A stretch of DNA of 64,000 bases from Melastoma dodecandrum (taxonomy: Eukaryota; Streptophyta; Magnoliopsida; Myrtales; Melastomataceae): the NCBI GenBank assembly GCA_029817715.1, contig JARUPY010000154.1, forward strand, positions 1,949,501 to 2,013,500, in the 5' to 3' direction. Under the pieces are notes generated by a model. That model was not told the origin of the DNA. It searched no databases and was given only the letters and a program-made list of their open reading frames with translations. Below, piece after piece: positions 43,987 through 57,083 of the stretch (position 1 is its first letter; each line of letters starts with the position of its first letter). A program made the translations under genes and the position numbers.

Positions 43987-46900
43987 TTACCCCTTAACCG
44001 ACTCGGAGTTTGTCTGGCTGCTGCCCCCCACGCGTGCGCTGAATGCAGTGATGGGCATTGAACGCTGGGCGAAATCTAACAGGAGCTTACGCTGAGACTC
44101 GTCCGTGTGAGGAAGGCTGGCATGTAACAGCTCCACGGGCATCTCACGAGTGATGGCTAGAGTGGTTTCTGAACCAATGGTTTCTGAGCCAAGTTGGTTC
44201 TGCGATAGCAAAGACTGGACAATGGTCTCATACTTGGTCAGGCAGTATTTGGTCAGGAGTGAGAAGAACTCGTTGAAAGAAGCCTGCCAGAGTTTATGAT
44301 TCGGTGGACTACAGTGGCTCGGGGCATGGGGGCCAGTAAGCAGGTCAGTAGCCCTGTCGAGGACTGATTTCAGGACCACTGAGGCCCCATCTCCTGCAGG
44401 GCTTCCAAGAGGACGGAGTGGCGGTTGCTCAGGTGAGCAAACAACAGCAACAATACATGCGCTAAGAGCACGCAGATCCATTCCACTCACACACGTTGAG
44501 ACAGCCTTAGCCAGATTTGTGGTGGTTTCTGCGGCGCTTACATCGGCAGAAAGGCCGCCAAAGAGAAACCTCAAGTGCCGGAAAACAGTCATGCAGACAA
44601 CACGAGCAAGTTCACTGCCAGGAAAGAGAAGCCGCAGGTACCTGGTCACAAGTTTTCTGCCCTTGGCCATAGAAGTCAATCTCAAAAACACAATGTCATC
44701 CTTCGGGACCACCTGACCACTTTTCCCAAGTGGATCAACAAGCTGAAGTGAGGCAGCCAGCCCATCTAGCAGCATTTGCCGCTTCCGCCTCAGCTGGGCC
44801 CCACCATCTTGAGGTTGAGTAAATTTGAGGAGCCGATCAATATCATCTACATCAAGGAGGACACAGAGACTGTCTGCTACTGTGATTCTAGCAGCAAGCA
44901 TAGGTTCCTGTTCCAAAGGCTTCTCATTAACCTTCTGTTCTGAGCTGCCATCACCAGAACCGACAGGAGATTCGACCTCAAGAAGGGGCCGAGGCCTCCG
45001 AATACAAGATAGTGGCAGCCTCCCAAAAGCATCAGCATGGGGGTGCTGGTCTGAACTATTGCGAGATCGAGAAGGTAGCTCCCTGAGATGGGCAGGGCAG
45101 AAACGGCCCTTCGACCTTGTTCCAGAGGACCTTTCAGCTAGACGCGCTTGGTGATAGTAGTCGTCTATGTATGGATCGTTGCTGTGATTTGATGTGTGCT
45201 GCATCTTCAGTATACTCTCTATTTCTTCAGAGGTCATATACTTGGACCTAAACTGCAGGGATGCAGTCTCACTCTTCGATATGCTAACATCTGATCCTGG
45301 CTGTGAGAAACGCACATTATGTTTCCCTCGTGATGATTTAGGTCTGTGCTCTCTACCATCCGACAATCCTTGCATCAGCTTATGTGAAGGAGAAGGATGT
45401 GTACTGTATAGCGGGGACTTGACTGCAGCAAGATGAACCAATGATGATTGCAGCGAGTGATGGAGCCTTTGTTGTTGAATATGATGCTGAGGAGATAGTA
45501 GGTGTGGGGAAAGCAACGTCGGATTAGACAGTTGCTTTTGCAGCAGCATGTTATTCAAGACTGTAGACTGACTACCACGGAGTAACCCAGCTTGGTCCAC
45601 CAGGTGATTCTGCAGTCTGTTATTAAAAGGAAGCCCAGAAGAAGGGAACTGTGTCATATTTCCACCATAGTCAAGACCATGGGATAAACCAGGAAGGTGG
45701 TGTAGACTGTTGTTAGACAATGGAGAGTATAGGGGCGCTGAGAAAGGCAGCTGTGATCCCCCAATAGCAGGCATGCTCAGAGCACGAGATGAAGCCGGCT
45801 GAGTTTGGCTCCCGGGTAAAGGGAACGAGGTGTAAGCTGATTTTGGATAAAAAATTGGCTCACTAGCGAAGTGATGCAATTGAGGTTGCTGCTGAGGATA
45901 TGAAGATGTTCTGTACAAAGGCTTAGAGTCTGGGAAATCAGCAGACTGCTGTGATGACCATATTTGGCTCTCTTGAACACTTTCTGCATCAAATGAATGC
46001 GGATCTAACCATCCAGCCAAATCACCCTCTTGAATCCACTCTGTCGCTGATGAACCTGGAGGCATGACATGCATTAGAAAGTTTTCCTCTGTTATGAGAG
46101 CATAACTACATAATTTTGGTTTAAAATAAGAAATTGTTTCTCCAGGGCAAGCAAAAATGCATTTCAAGTCATAATCCATTTAGATAATCCAAATGACAGT
46201 GATTTACTGCTCTACTATAATTGAAGCACCCAAGCAGAATGTTCACATATCACGTTTTTCCTTTAATTGGTAAGATAACCGTAATCCTGCCGACTCCCCA
46301 CCCCTGATGAGATTTGAAGCCAAACCCTTATTGGTTGTTTGGTTTACATATTAGGGAAGGGAATGTAACAGAATGATGATCCATTCCAGCAATTTCAAAT
46401 GAACCAAATGGCAGAATCATACGGAAAGGAAATTCCATAGCTTCATTTTTTAAGGGAGTGAAATTCCATTGGGAAGGGAAGGAATGCCATTACATTCCAT
46501 CCCCTCCCCCCCAAAAAAAAAATAAAGAAAAAATCCGCATACCAAAACACTAGTTCTTGTTTTGGAAGCCTTTACAATATTAATCAAATGCTATATTGGC
46601 TTGATCTCCACGATTAGAGCAACAAAAACTAATTCAGAAGCAAATCCCATCTTTCAGTGAAAACTCTCTCAAATAAATTTTTTAAAGTAAAATTGATTTA
46701 ATTTAATGCTAAAGTTGGCAGACACCAAGAAATACCATCTGATGAAAAATTTCATCGGCAAGTTATGACAGTAAGACATGAAATAAATGGACAGATAACT
46801 ACTTACTTTCCCTAGAAAAAGATCCCGATCCTCGGTCTCCAATAACCCCTGGATTCTTTGGTCCTGTAACTACACGATTCAGCTGTATTACAGAAAAACA

Positions 46901-48384
46901 AATAGTCATTCGACATGGAAATAGAACAGTTTCAATAAAAGTGAAATAATGAATAAGCAGAGCCACATTTGACTATCCAGCAAATTCTTAGAGGAGGAAT
47001 TCATAAAAATAAATATCCTCATAACAACAATTGAGGTCACACATTGCCATGAGTAATATTATTACATAAGAAGTAAACAACATGGCAAAGTCAACACTAA
47101 AGACTAGCAAAGGCATCAACATTATACACCACATGACAACATTTGTCTACTCCTGTCAAGTGCACCATCACCAAATGGTCACTACACATGCTTCTTCCTT
47201 GGAATAATTTGTGCAGAAAAAGCCATTAAGTACTCTGCTTATGTAGGAAGTTACTGCATTTTTTGGGGGAAAGGACTAGTAAACAGATCAATAAGCACAG
47301 TCTAAGCGTCAAATGTGATAGACCAAGACGATAAGCTTTTGCAGTAAAATATCCAACTAAGAACAAGAAGATAGGGCCAGCATGTGGGATGGCAGGGGGA
47401 TCTAACCTTAGCAAAGGTGGTGGCAAGATCATCTACATCAGATAACGAGCCAAAACCCCCACTCTGAAGTAAGAACCAAATATAAATCAGGTTGCCCAGT
47501 CAACAACACTAGATTATTGCAATACAAGAGAACTTTATTTCATTGCTTTAAGTTTTCCTATTCTACATTCCTGAAAAGGAATAATTCAGAGAACCTAGGA
47601 ATAATTGCTCACAGTACAAAAGAAAAAGCATGCTCAATGAAACAGAAGCAGCACTCCGACACACCTCTTCTTTGTCAAACAAATGATACTCGTCGTCTCC
47701 TGGTCCAAAAATAGGATTGTCTTCCTCACCCTTTTCTAGACCACCCAGATCCACTTCTTCCATGAGATTCCGGCCGAAGAACTCATACCGTGATGCATCA
47801 AAGAGCAGACCATCTGGTTCATAGTCAACAGAGAAGCATGGTTAGTCTCCCAATTTCACTTTGACCAAGACACGAGTATGGAATGTACAAGAAAATAAGG
47901 TTCCAAAAGCAACATTTGGCATAAAAAAAATCATAACATAGAAGCATAAACTGAGTTCCAGCAGCCGTACAACAGCCGTATCTATTAGCAGCTGATATTC
48001 CCCTGTCCTCGATCCAACCGAACAAATCTACCATTAACAAACATCTGCTCTCTAAAACACTCCGACTAGAATCCACAAAAACAAACACAACAAAATAGGT
48101 CCGCAACAAATCCCGCTGCAAAAAAAGAATCAGTAAGCAGGAACCCGAACAAATCCACGAAATCCAAACCCTTCCCAAATCGACAAGACAAGGCAACAGT
48201 TCACAGAAATCCTGCATCGAATCAATCAGAAGCTCCCAATCTAAAGGAAAAAAAAAACGTCGAAATTCCCACCAAACAATAGACAAGAACTAACGAAAAC
48301 AAAACAAAAAGGGTGGGGTCAATGAGAGGGACCTGATGAACTGGCGCAGAATTCATTGAACCCCTTCCCAGCGGATCTTTCCAT
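43987..48384 (-). CDS. PAT1: PAT1 homologue, mRNA decapping activator
   Basis: Five exons on the minus strand: 48384-48333, 47813-47665, 47463-47407, 46882-46807, 46055-43987; GT-AG with agreeing phases, 800 residues, close to the plant PAT1 length I recall. The protein links deadenylated mRNA to decapping in P-bodies. Seen: N-terminal [19 protein letters not shown], acidic [58 protein letters not shown]; a long Gln/Ser/Pro/His-rich middle ([18 protein letters not shown]); the conserved [40 protein letters not shown] and [18 protein letters not shown]; then the helical C-domain ([54 protein letters not shown]). Plant PAT1 is an MPK4 substrate; SP/TP sites are present. The start Met ([17 protein letters not shown]) fits known N-termini. 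Confidence 0.94.
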
Positions 48385-48943
48385 GCCTTCATATAAAACA
48401 AAACCCTAGAACCACGAACACCCCCGTAGAGCCGCTGGGGGAAAGATGAACGGGAAACCCAGCTCCCCAAAGAAGCGGCGACGAAGAACAAAAAGAACCG
48501 CCTCAACGCCTAATTTATCCCCGCCACACGAGAAGAAAAAAGAGCAGAAGAAGAAATCCCGACACCAGAGAAGCCAAACTTTGATATATAGAAAGAGATC
48601 GCGAGAGAGGCGGTGGTGGAGGAAACGACACCGTCTCGCTATGTCAATTCGCCTTCACCGTGGTCGGAGTTGGGTGAGTCGCGGCGGGACGAGGAGACAA
48701 CCCGCTTTATTGTGTTTCGGACAAACGGGGGGGTGGGGGAGAGGCCCGGCCAGACCGAATCTCTTAATTCGTGTGTAAGAAGAGTAACGTCCAAGTCATT
48801 AATTAACAACCTTCACCCCTCCAAAATTATTTATTTTGTTCCCCTTTTATATATTACATTTTTAACTTGAAATTCGTCGGTCCAATAAAAGTTAACAATC
48901 AATCCACGCAAACAACGAAATTTCGTGGCTTAGGAACTTGAAG
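48385..48943. other. PAT1 upstream region
   Basis: Purine-rich near 48470-48620 on the + strand (pyrimidine-rich leader for PAT1 on the - strand). Several open frames are only low-complexity shadows. No gene. Confidence 0.4.
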
Positions 48944-49499
48944 CAACAAAAAGGAGTTTTGTTCCATAATGACGTCATTTGGCGAAATATTTCGCTAAAT
49001 GACGCAGTTTAAAAAATATTTCACCAACTAACCCAACAAAGTCGGCCTTACAAAGGCCGACTTCGATTTTGGGGAATGAAAGTCCGTCTTACAAAGGCCG
49101 ACTTTCTAACTTTTTTTTTTAATTAAAAAAAAAAAGAAAAAAAAAAAGAAGCCTAAATGGAAGTCGGCCTATTTTTTTTTAATTCAAAAGACAAAAAAAA
49201 AATTGAGGAAGTCGGCCTTTGTAAGGCCGACTTTCATTCCCCAAAACCGAAGTCGGCTTTACAAAGGCCGACTTCCTTCATGCAGCGTCCCAGACTTCGT
49301 TTGTTAAAATTTTTTCTAAGTGTGGTGAAGTCGGCCTTTGTAAAGCCGACTTCCATTCGCCAAAACCGAAGTCGGCCTTACAAAGGCCGACTTCCTTGAG
49401 GACCAAAGTCAGCCTTTATAAGGCCGACTTTGATGGGTTAGTTCGCGAATTATTTTCGTTAGTGCGTCATTTGGCGAAGTACAAAACTCCGACAAAAAG
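48944..49499. mobile_element. Foldback MITE copy 2 (Mutator-like)
   Basis: The element spans 48954-49489 (536 bp). Its left end, GAGTTTTGTTCCATAATGAC, matches copy 1; its right end has lost about 30 bases inside the terminal repeat but still finishes ACAAAACTC. Flanking 10-mers are CAACAAAAAG (48944-48953) and CGACAAAAAG (49490-49499), a one-mismatch target duplication. It holds six or seven hairpins of the AAGTCGGCCTT / AAGGCCGACTT type, more than copy 1, so the module number varies between copies. Confidence 0.85.
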
Positions 49500-50265
49500 G
49501 GGGACGTCCCCCCCCCCCCCCAATAATTGAGTTTAACCTCCTCATAATAATTTAATTTTCCTCCTTCGAAATCGGATGCAACTATTTTATACATGTTTCT
49601 TTCATCATCCATCACTTACGTAACGCGTCGTATTATAATCGAGCATAACACAATATAAAAACATTATATCCATTTTGTAAATAAAGCGTGAGATGTTTAA
49701 AATCCATATCATTTGACGTGTGGAAATCGAATACGTCATCCCCAACCAACCAAAAAAATAAAAAAAAATAAAAGAAATAAAGAATATTCCGAGGATTGCA
49801 CGCAACTTGTCATATGATTTTAGGGGAGACTTGATGCAGTATTTTATTGCTAAAATATTTCGTAATTTTACCAAAAAAAAAAAAATACTTAGGTTTGGAA
49901 ATTCTGACTTAGTAAATATGATCGGTACGAGTCCGATTTTAGAAAATTATTTAGAAATTTCTTACCTTAAATTATAACAAAAGGAAAGGCCGTTGCATTC
50001 CATTGGGTCGACTCGATTCAATTCGATGTAATTTTTAAGTTTGGGAAACTTCCATGTAGTCGTTCCATGCATCCGTCATCCCTTGTTCGAGCTTATCCTC
50101 TAAATCGGCGAATTTCAACCTGTAATTAGAAACCACAACCTTATCCGTCTTGGCTCCCAGCGAAGCTCAATCCAATGGACACGTTATAAACAAATAATAA
50201 TAATCACGAAAACGCACGACTTGAAAAAGCATCGTATTCTATCCTAGAAACACGTGTTCTAGAAG
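49500..50265. other. Spacer before the FBT gene
   Basis: A run of C at about 49507-49520, then AT-rich sequence. No recognisable gene; the right end is probably the 3' UTR of the transporter gene on the minus strand. Confidence 0.4.
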
Positions 50266-52410
50266 CTACTCCGACTTCCTACTTGTTTTTTGCGTAGCAG
50301 CAGCAACGTCAGGGATCCATGACGACAGCGCCAGCGGCAAGAATGTGCAAGCCGCCTGTATTGCGAGGCCGAATGGGAGGCCAGAGAAGTCGTCACCCCC
50401 AATGCCCACGTAGGAAGCAAGGGCCACGCCAAGGTACCCACTTACGATGAATGCAAAAGCCACCACCGACATGGCAAAAGCCATCAGCGAGCCTTCGCAT
50501 CCCGGCGGGCAGACCTGCGATATCAGCACGCTGAATGGCAGGATCTTGAAGAACAATATGACCTCCAAGAACCCGGAGATTATTATGACGTATAGCAAGT
50601 CCGGAAATCCCATGTTCCTGTAGCCACCCTGGACGAAGAGGATGTCGGAAGCCGTCAGGACCACCATTGTGGCCTGGATGGCAGAGATGAGTTTCCTTGG
50701 ACCGACTGACTTCAAATATTTATTGTACACGATGCTCCATAGCAGCATCGTGGCTTGTCCAAAGACTTTGGAGATTCCCAAAACGGATGTATCGATCTTC
50801 AGGTGCTGGGTCTGGTAGAAGAACATGGTCCCAGTCAAAGCTGGGATGACGGCATAAGATGCGGCTAACCATGTGATCGGGTACGCAATCTCGGGTCGGC
50901 GCAATGCAGATGAGAGATCAGAGAGCTGTTTCTTAATACCGTTGCCTGACGAAGCCTTTGGGAGGTTTAGAGAGCTCTCCCGGACACTTATGGTCACGAG
51001 AAACTGCAATGCCGTTAACACCCCAAATATCGAAAACATTGTCCGAGGAGATAGTCTGCCAATAGCAACGCCAGCAATGAGATTACCAAAGGCCCCGCCA
51101 AGTGATGAAGCCATCCAGACGAATGATTGCAATTCACCACTTGAAGAAGACGAAGGAGACTTTTTCAAAGAAGATGGGGCAGGTTGTCTCGCTAGTTCTG
51201 CTACGACGGCATCATTCGCCACCTCAGCTATGGCAGCACCAAGGTTACTCAGGAGGAGATAAAGCACGATGATCGATATGTTTGTAGGGGAGAGTAATGC
51301 TATAGCTAGCCATGATATGGCCTGCAAGAATGCTGCAACCAAAATTACCAATATGTAAGGCAACGCCAATGCATAATAAATACTATGTTACACCAATGAA
51401 ATAGAGATTCATGGTAAGAAGTGTCACATACATTATACTCCAATGTAATAACAATTCCGGACGCCTGGTTCCATTATTGTGCATGAAATCGTCATTCCAT
51501 GGAATTTATATTACTTGTCCGTATTAGGCATTACTTATAAAATCTCCGTAATAACAACTCAACGACATAGTTTTACTCTTCCGTAAGTCAAAATAAAAAC
51601 TGAACATATGCAGCAACTATTCCGCTCAATCACTTCATCATTATGTAAGAATAGCTTTTAAATTCCACGGAATAGTTATTCCTCGAACTACATGTAGTAA
51701 GAGACTTCCAATTTGATTCAACCAGAACTCGCCTGAGCCAAAAAAAAAAAAAGATGTACAAATCACGTGCATTCCCGATTGAAGCAACTCACGGTTAAGT
51801 ACATAATCCTGTGTTTTGCATACGAGACTTCTAGAGAAGAAAGAAACAAAAATGGGACAAAATCGTAGAACGACTAACAACAGTTAAAAATAAGAAATCG
51901 TTCGATGAGGATCCCAAAACATAAACTAAAATATGGTATACATTCTAACAGATATTCGCAATCACGCCGAATTATGGCCTCAAACGCTGGAGACAGAGTG
52001 CACAACCAAATCTCTCAGAAACAATCAGACCTGTTCCAATAGAATGACAGACTAAACAGCACAGATTTTCATCATGATCTGCCATATAGCAATTTACTGA
52101 TCGCCAGCCAGGAAAGTAAAAGAGAGAAAAACCGACCCCCCAGAGCAATGTACGGAATGCGATGCTGGCCCTGGATATAGAAAGCATCCGACAGGATACC
52201 ATAGAGGGGCTTGGCAACCATGGGGAGGTTGGCAGAATTCTGGAGGATCTGAAGGGTGGATGGGTCAACATCGAGGGCATCCTTCAGGAAGAAGTTGAAG
52301 ACCAGCCATGGGAAGCACCGGAAACCCTGCATCCAATACCCTATCCCAAGCAATGCTTTCCTCACTAGCTCGCTGCTGCTACGGTGAGGGGTGCTTTTCC
52401 TCTCCACCAT
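50266..52410 (-). CDS. Folate-biopterin transporter family protein (FBT7-like)
   Basis: Two exons on the minus strand, 52410-52137 and 51332-50266, joined in phase 1 (ALGA|FLQAIS), 446 residues. The upstream codon in the frame is TTG, so ATG 52410 is the start. The family moves folates or pterins by a major-facilitator-like mechanism, but many plant members are untested. Seen: GIGYWMQGFRCFPWLVFNFF, DPSTLQILQNSANLPMVAKP LYGILSDA (the family's substrate-site loop with KPLYG.LSD), GQHRIPYIALGA, LLSNLGAAIAEVANDAVVAE, QSFVWMASSLGGAFGNLIAG and CEGSLMAFAMSV. About 11-12 hydrophobic segments are visible. A weak transit-like N-terminus makes location uncertain. Best remembered match is Arabidopsis FBT7, not the plastid FBT1. 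A donor at about 52947 (CCAG|GTAAAA) suggests a 5' UTR intron. Confidence 0.9.
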
Positions 52411-54326
52411 CCCCAACTAATCTCCCGCCTCCTCCCTCGACGCAGGCCTTCAATCAATTTGGAGGGGGAAATCGAGGACCCACAAAATCCTGGAATCGCT
52501 GTGGAATACCGCCAAACTATAACTGTAATTAGTAAGCTCGAACTCTACAGATGGGGGATAGTTTCAACAAGCAACAAAGGAGTCACGAGCAATTCCCATC
52601 CCTCATTGCCAGTCCGCTAGTGTACCACTCGGCCTCCTAGATCTGGGGGAAGAGAAAAACATGGATCTTTCCGAATAACAAACACATGATCCAACAGAAA
52701 TTGCTTTCCCCTTTACCCTCAGTGTCTTTAATCCGTAAAAAGAGAAAAAAAAAAAGCAAACAAATTTGAAGGGCACCGCGAAGAAGCGGCAATCCCAATT
52801 TAATAATAGTAATAACAATCAGTAAAAGGGCGACGAATCCCACCTCCCACCCACCAAACAAAAAGGAGGGAAAAGAAACAGTGACACTAAAAAGAGAAAT
52901 GAACGATGAAAAAAGAAAGGAGAGAGAAGAGAGGGAAAAGATTTTACCTGGAAGACGTGGTTTCGTTGGACGGCAGGAGAGTCGGCGAGGACAGGAAAGG
53001 CGGAAGAAGGGAAAAATGAAGAGGAGTTAGGCGGGGGTGAGGGAGGATGTAGAAACCTTACCGTTTCGAAGCCGTTAAACGAGCCTTGATTTATATTTTA
53101 TATTTTAATACGCCGCTTCAAGTCGAATCGGACTGGCGTAGTTGTTTCTGAGCCCTTGATTCATGGTTAGGTGGGCTTTTTTGGCCACTTACCTTATTTT
53201 TTGGGGATTTTTTTGCGTGCGCGGGATTTAAATTCAGGATCGTTCTGATACTATGTAAAAAGCTTATCGTTCGACGTAAAAACTTAAGCGGTTAAGTGAT
53301 GCCTAGTTTATATTTTATATATTAACAGAGGGGACGGAGGCACAAAGACGGGAGGACACGTAGCTACCGAAAGGGATTTTATAGGGAAAGAGCGGCAACC
53401 GGACAAAAGCAGAGCTGTCCTCCTCCTCCTCCTCCGTTTGCCGTAATTATCTTATCGTTTACGCAAGCAAAGTAACTAACAAGTAACAGTAGGAGTCGTC
53501 CTCTTTCTAATCCGCCTCTCCTCCGAACATCCCTTTTTTTTCTTTTTGTAATTTAGGCTGGTTTTCAAGGTGGTGGTGGTGGTGGCCCGCACTCCATTGA
53601 TTTTGATGTACCTAATCCAAAGGAATACTACCCATGTGTTCAAAAAGAAAAAGTATTTATGCTTAAAATTTTCTAAATTGATGTAAAAAATATCGAAATT
53701 GGAACTTGGTATCAGAAGTTTTAACACCGACAAATTTTAAAAATTATTATACTATTTTGAAAAATATTTTCCAGAATTTTAAAATAATCCTACCGGCCCT
53801 GTATTTAACCTCCCTCCCTCCAAAATCACTAACCGCAGGACACACGTCCGAAAATTCCTATCCAACGAGTTCATGGCAGGGAAAGAATCTTCAATCTCAT
53901 GACAGTATATTAGTTTTCTAATCTATGCAGTCATCTAAATTATCTAAAAAGATAAGGTCCCCCCCACCCCCTCCTTGCTGGCCAAGGTTACCTATCCCCC
54001 TCTTTTTGAAGGATAATGACAGCACCATTGAGGAATTCTGTGGTACCTTCGCATCTCCTTTTCTTTCTTCAGTCATCCCCCTCGATGTTGTCTCGAGACC
54101 AACGCCCCGGGCGTGAAGCTTTACCATTGATGAAATTACAACTCATCACGAGATTCAGAGGGTTTACCGGATTATCCACTTTTGCATAGAAGATTAAACT
54201 TACTTTTGCTTAATTTTCGGGTCCACTTTTGCATAGAAGATCCACTTTAATAACATTACTGCAGTCATTCAGTGCAAACACAGAAGATTAAACTTACTAC
54301 TAAAAGGAAAAAGGAGAAAAACTCAC
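52411..54326. other. FBT upstream region and spacer
   Basis: Includes the likely 5' UTR exon of FBT (about 52948-53060, minus) and its promoter. Downstream I see no gene. At about 54175-54240 the motif CCACTTTTGCATAGAAGAT occurs twice. The missing 3' exons of the HSP70-17 pseudogene are not found here. Confidence 0.4.
53213..53310. repeat. Possible dispersed-repeat fragment
   Basis: The phrase CTGATACTATGTAAAAAGCT followed by TAAAAACTTAAGCGGTTAAG resembles a sequence widely repeated in plant genomes near small LTR or SINE elements ('CTGATACCATGT...AAAAGCTTAAGC'). Element ends are not definable. Confidence 0.3.
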
Positions 54327-55308
54327 CTTTGCTCGGTCTCCTTCTCTTCCAAACCAAACTTTAAACTCTTCACCCTCCTTCACAACCTGCACAATCAAAG
54401 TTAATTTGAAGTTTCCACCAAATCTGAAATTTATCAGAACAGCAAACATGTCATATTGCAAAGACTAGCAGAAACCTCATCTATTCTATCTTTTGGAAGC
54501 CACGATTTCTTGTTCTGCCACTCCTGTACAATCTGCAGACCATCAATTTAAACAAAAAGTTAACAAACAGCTCAGAAAAATGGGGAGACTAGAATACAAC
54601 TTATCTGTCTGGGAAGGACCGCGGTATGATTATTTAAATAGAAAATAAAAGTTAATGAGGTTCAGGTTCCCCCTTTGAGAATCCAAGCAATGCCCAATTT
54701 CCAGTGGTCGCTATGGATGGAGAAGATTCTAAATCCATCACCAGATATGCGAAACCAGGGTGATTAAATGTGTTTTTAATGTAAACTGATTAACATTCAT
54801 AATTCACAATGTATAAAATATTCTGACTTCCTAGATCCTTCGATTTTAATGGATCACAACATTCAATATTTGAATTGAGGTCCAATTATGAGAGCACCAT
54901 AGCTTAATTGCCTACCACTGATTTCATAAATCCAACGAGTTTGAATATCTCATATTCCTTCGATAAATAAATCTTTTTGGATTATATTTTCATGTATTCT
55001 TCATTAAATAAACCTTTAATCTAATTCGTAAAAATATTTTAAAAACGATTCTATATATCTAAGTCAATACATATTCCATCATATTAGATTTTGGTGCGCA
55101 ACAAAATCAGAGAATTACATGTTACAAAGCCTCGTTATGTTACTTGGCACCATATTAAAGGATAAAATCTTTGTCAATAAAAAAAAATCTAAATTTCATA
55201 TATGATTAAATCCAACTAGAGATATTTGAATATATCATATTCATTCTAAAAAATCTATATAAGAGAGACAATCCGCAACGTAACGGAAGTGCATCACATT
55301 AAACCACC

Positions 55309-57083
55309 ATGGTAGAAATCGACTACAACACGGCTCGTCACCTCCTCGGCACCCTGGCAGACGATATACTTGGTCCACCCATGCCGAACCATGCCGACCC
55401 AAACCAGTCCTCCAGTGCCAACAGCAGTAGCCTTGCCCGCCAAACAAGAGATGGTTCGTCTGACTCTTTCCACAATGAGCATCCTTTCCAAGAACTTCTG
55501 CAACAACTCAAGAACCCTCGACTCATGGAACAATACCCGCTGTCCATGCACTGTGGTGGCACCAAAACTGATAAACATGCTCTCGAAAGTATTTGGTCTA
55601 ATTGGTCTGCAAGTGCCGATGTGTTTCAACCACGGGAAGGCTGCCGGAACGACAAACGCAGACAAGTACCAATATACATGGCAAAGAGGGGCCAACTCGG
55701 TCGTGAATCATTGGCGGAAGAAAATAGCGTGGATGCCTACTTCAAGAAACTGGTCAGCGAGAGCAGCCTGCAGGAAACAATGACCGATCCGATGATGAGC
55801 AAAGAGTTTCGAGACCTTGTCGGACGCTGTAGCGGAAGACTCAGGGATGAGATAGTCCTTTCCTTTCGTTTCGGAAACGTTCCTCTTCTTCAAGTGTGTA
55901 GTAATCCGAACGGGTACGATCTATGGATTTTCTAGGCGATACTTCTTTGTTTTTATTTCTTCTTTTAAATTTTTGTTAAGACTAACAACGAAAGATACCG
56001 ATTACTTGTTTTTCTCACGGAAGAATGCGTTCCATGCTTAAACTATTTGAGCATCTTAGCGAATTCGATCAGAGGCAATCCGTTGCGACGGCTTTGTCCC
56101 GCTTCGTAGTTTCGTTGTTCAAGGATTATCACGGACAAAAAGTGATTGAGTTCTGCTTAAGCAACTTCTCGGACATGGAGAATGTGGTAGGTCATCTTTT
56201 TTCATCTTCTTTGATAAATGGCGTAGTACCCTAAAACGTATAGTACTTTGTGTATTGGAATATTATGTATTTTAGATATATGAGATTAAATTGTATATGT
56301 CTGTTACGTTATTGAAGCGTGTTTTATTTTATGTTCTCCAGCAAATCTTTCTCGACGCTGAGAAGCATCTAATGGAGATAGCCACGGATCTAAGAGGGTG
56401 TTGCATGCTGATGAAGTCCGTGGAGATATCAAAGGGATTATGCAGAAATCTTCTCTTTCCTAAAATGACAGAGATATGCAGCGAGTTGGCTGTTCATCCC
56501 GCTGGGTATTCATCATTCTGCCCTTGTCTTTTTATTTTCGAAGCCAAATTGTAGGAGCAATTATGCCAAACTCCTCTGCGTTTCCTCCTTTGCAGCAATT
56601 ACTTGGTGCAGAAGCTATTCGACTTCCACATACCGCAGCTAACCGAAGACGTATTGCGGAGCCTCCAAGGAAGTTATCATTCCCTTTCGGTGGACAAGTA
56701 CGGGAGCCACGTCATGGAAAAGTGCCTCCTCCGGTCTAATATGATCTGGTTTGAGGAGATTGCGAGGGAACTGATGACTGGTCGGGATTTCTCCGAACTA
56801 TTTACCGATCCGTATGGCAACTACGTCGTCCAAGCAATGCTCTCCCGGGCAAAGGTACAACAGATATTCATAGAAGATTGTCTTCCGGATCTGATATTAT
56901 ACATTGTTTTGGTTGAATTTTGCTTTTCTCTGTTAGGACCGCGGATTAGTGATTTACGACATTTTGAGATCGATGATAGATTCAGAAGGAGAGGCACTTC
57001 AGAGCAGTCCATATGGGGGAAAACTTCAGAAGCTGATTAGGAGGCCGAACAACAGGAGTGGATACTTCCGCTGCGGCCTCTGA
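55309..57083 (+). CDS. Pumilio/PUF RNA-binding protein, five exons
   Basis: Exons 55309-55913, 56024-56186, 56342-56505, 56596-56854, 56937-57083; GT-AG, phases agree, 445 residues. The N-terminal ~190 residues are not recognisable. From about residue 190, PUF repeats follow: SNPNGMRSMLKLFEHL, KDYHGQKVIEFCLSNF, DLRGCCMLMKSVEIS, HPAGNYLVQKLFDF, DKYGSHVMEKCLLRS, DPYGNYVVQAMLSRA, SPYGGKLQKLI. In the PUF code, N..Q reads U and S..E reads G; NYLVQ, SHVME, NYVVQ are the repeat 6-7-8 set for the UGU core found in most PUF targets. Earlier repeats have diverged (CCMLM), so the rest of the site is unclear. PUF proteins bind mRNA 3' UTRs and reduce stability or translation. The gene lies in the gap between two exons of the HSP70-17 pseudogene, on the other strand. 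No stops or broken splice sites were seen. Confidence 0.85.

Noticed and set aside
55294..55695. 133-codon minus-strand frame
   Set aside because: Antisense to PUF exon 1, has no domain, and is not a missing HSP70-17 exon.
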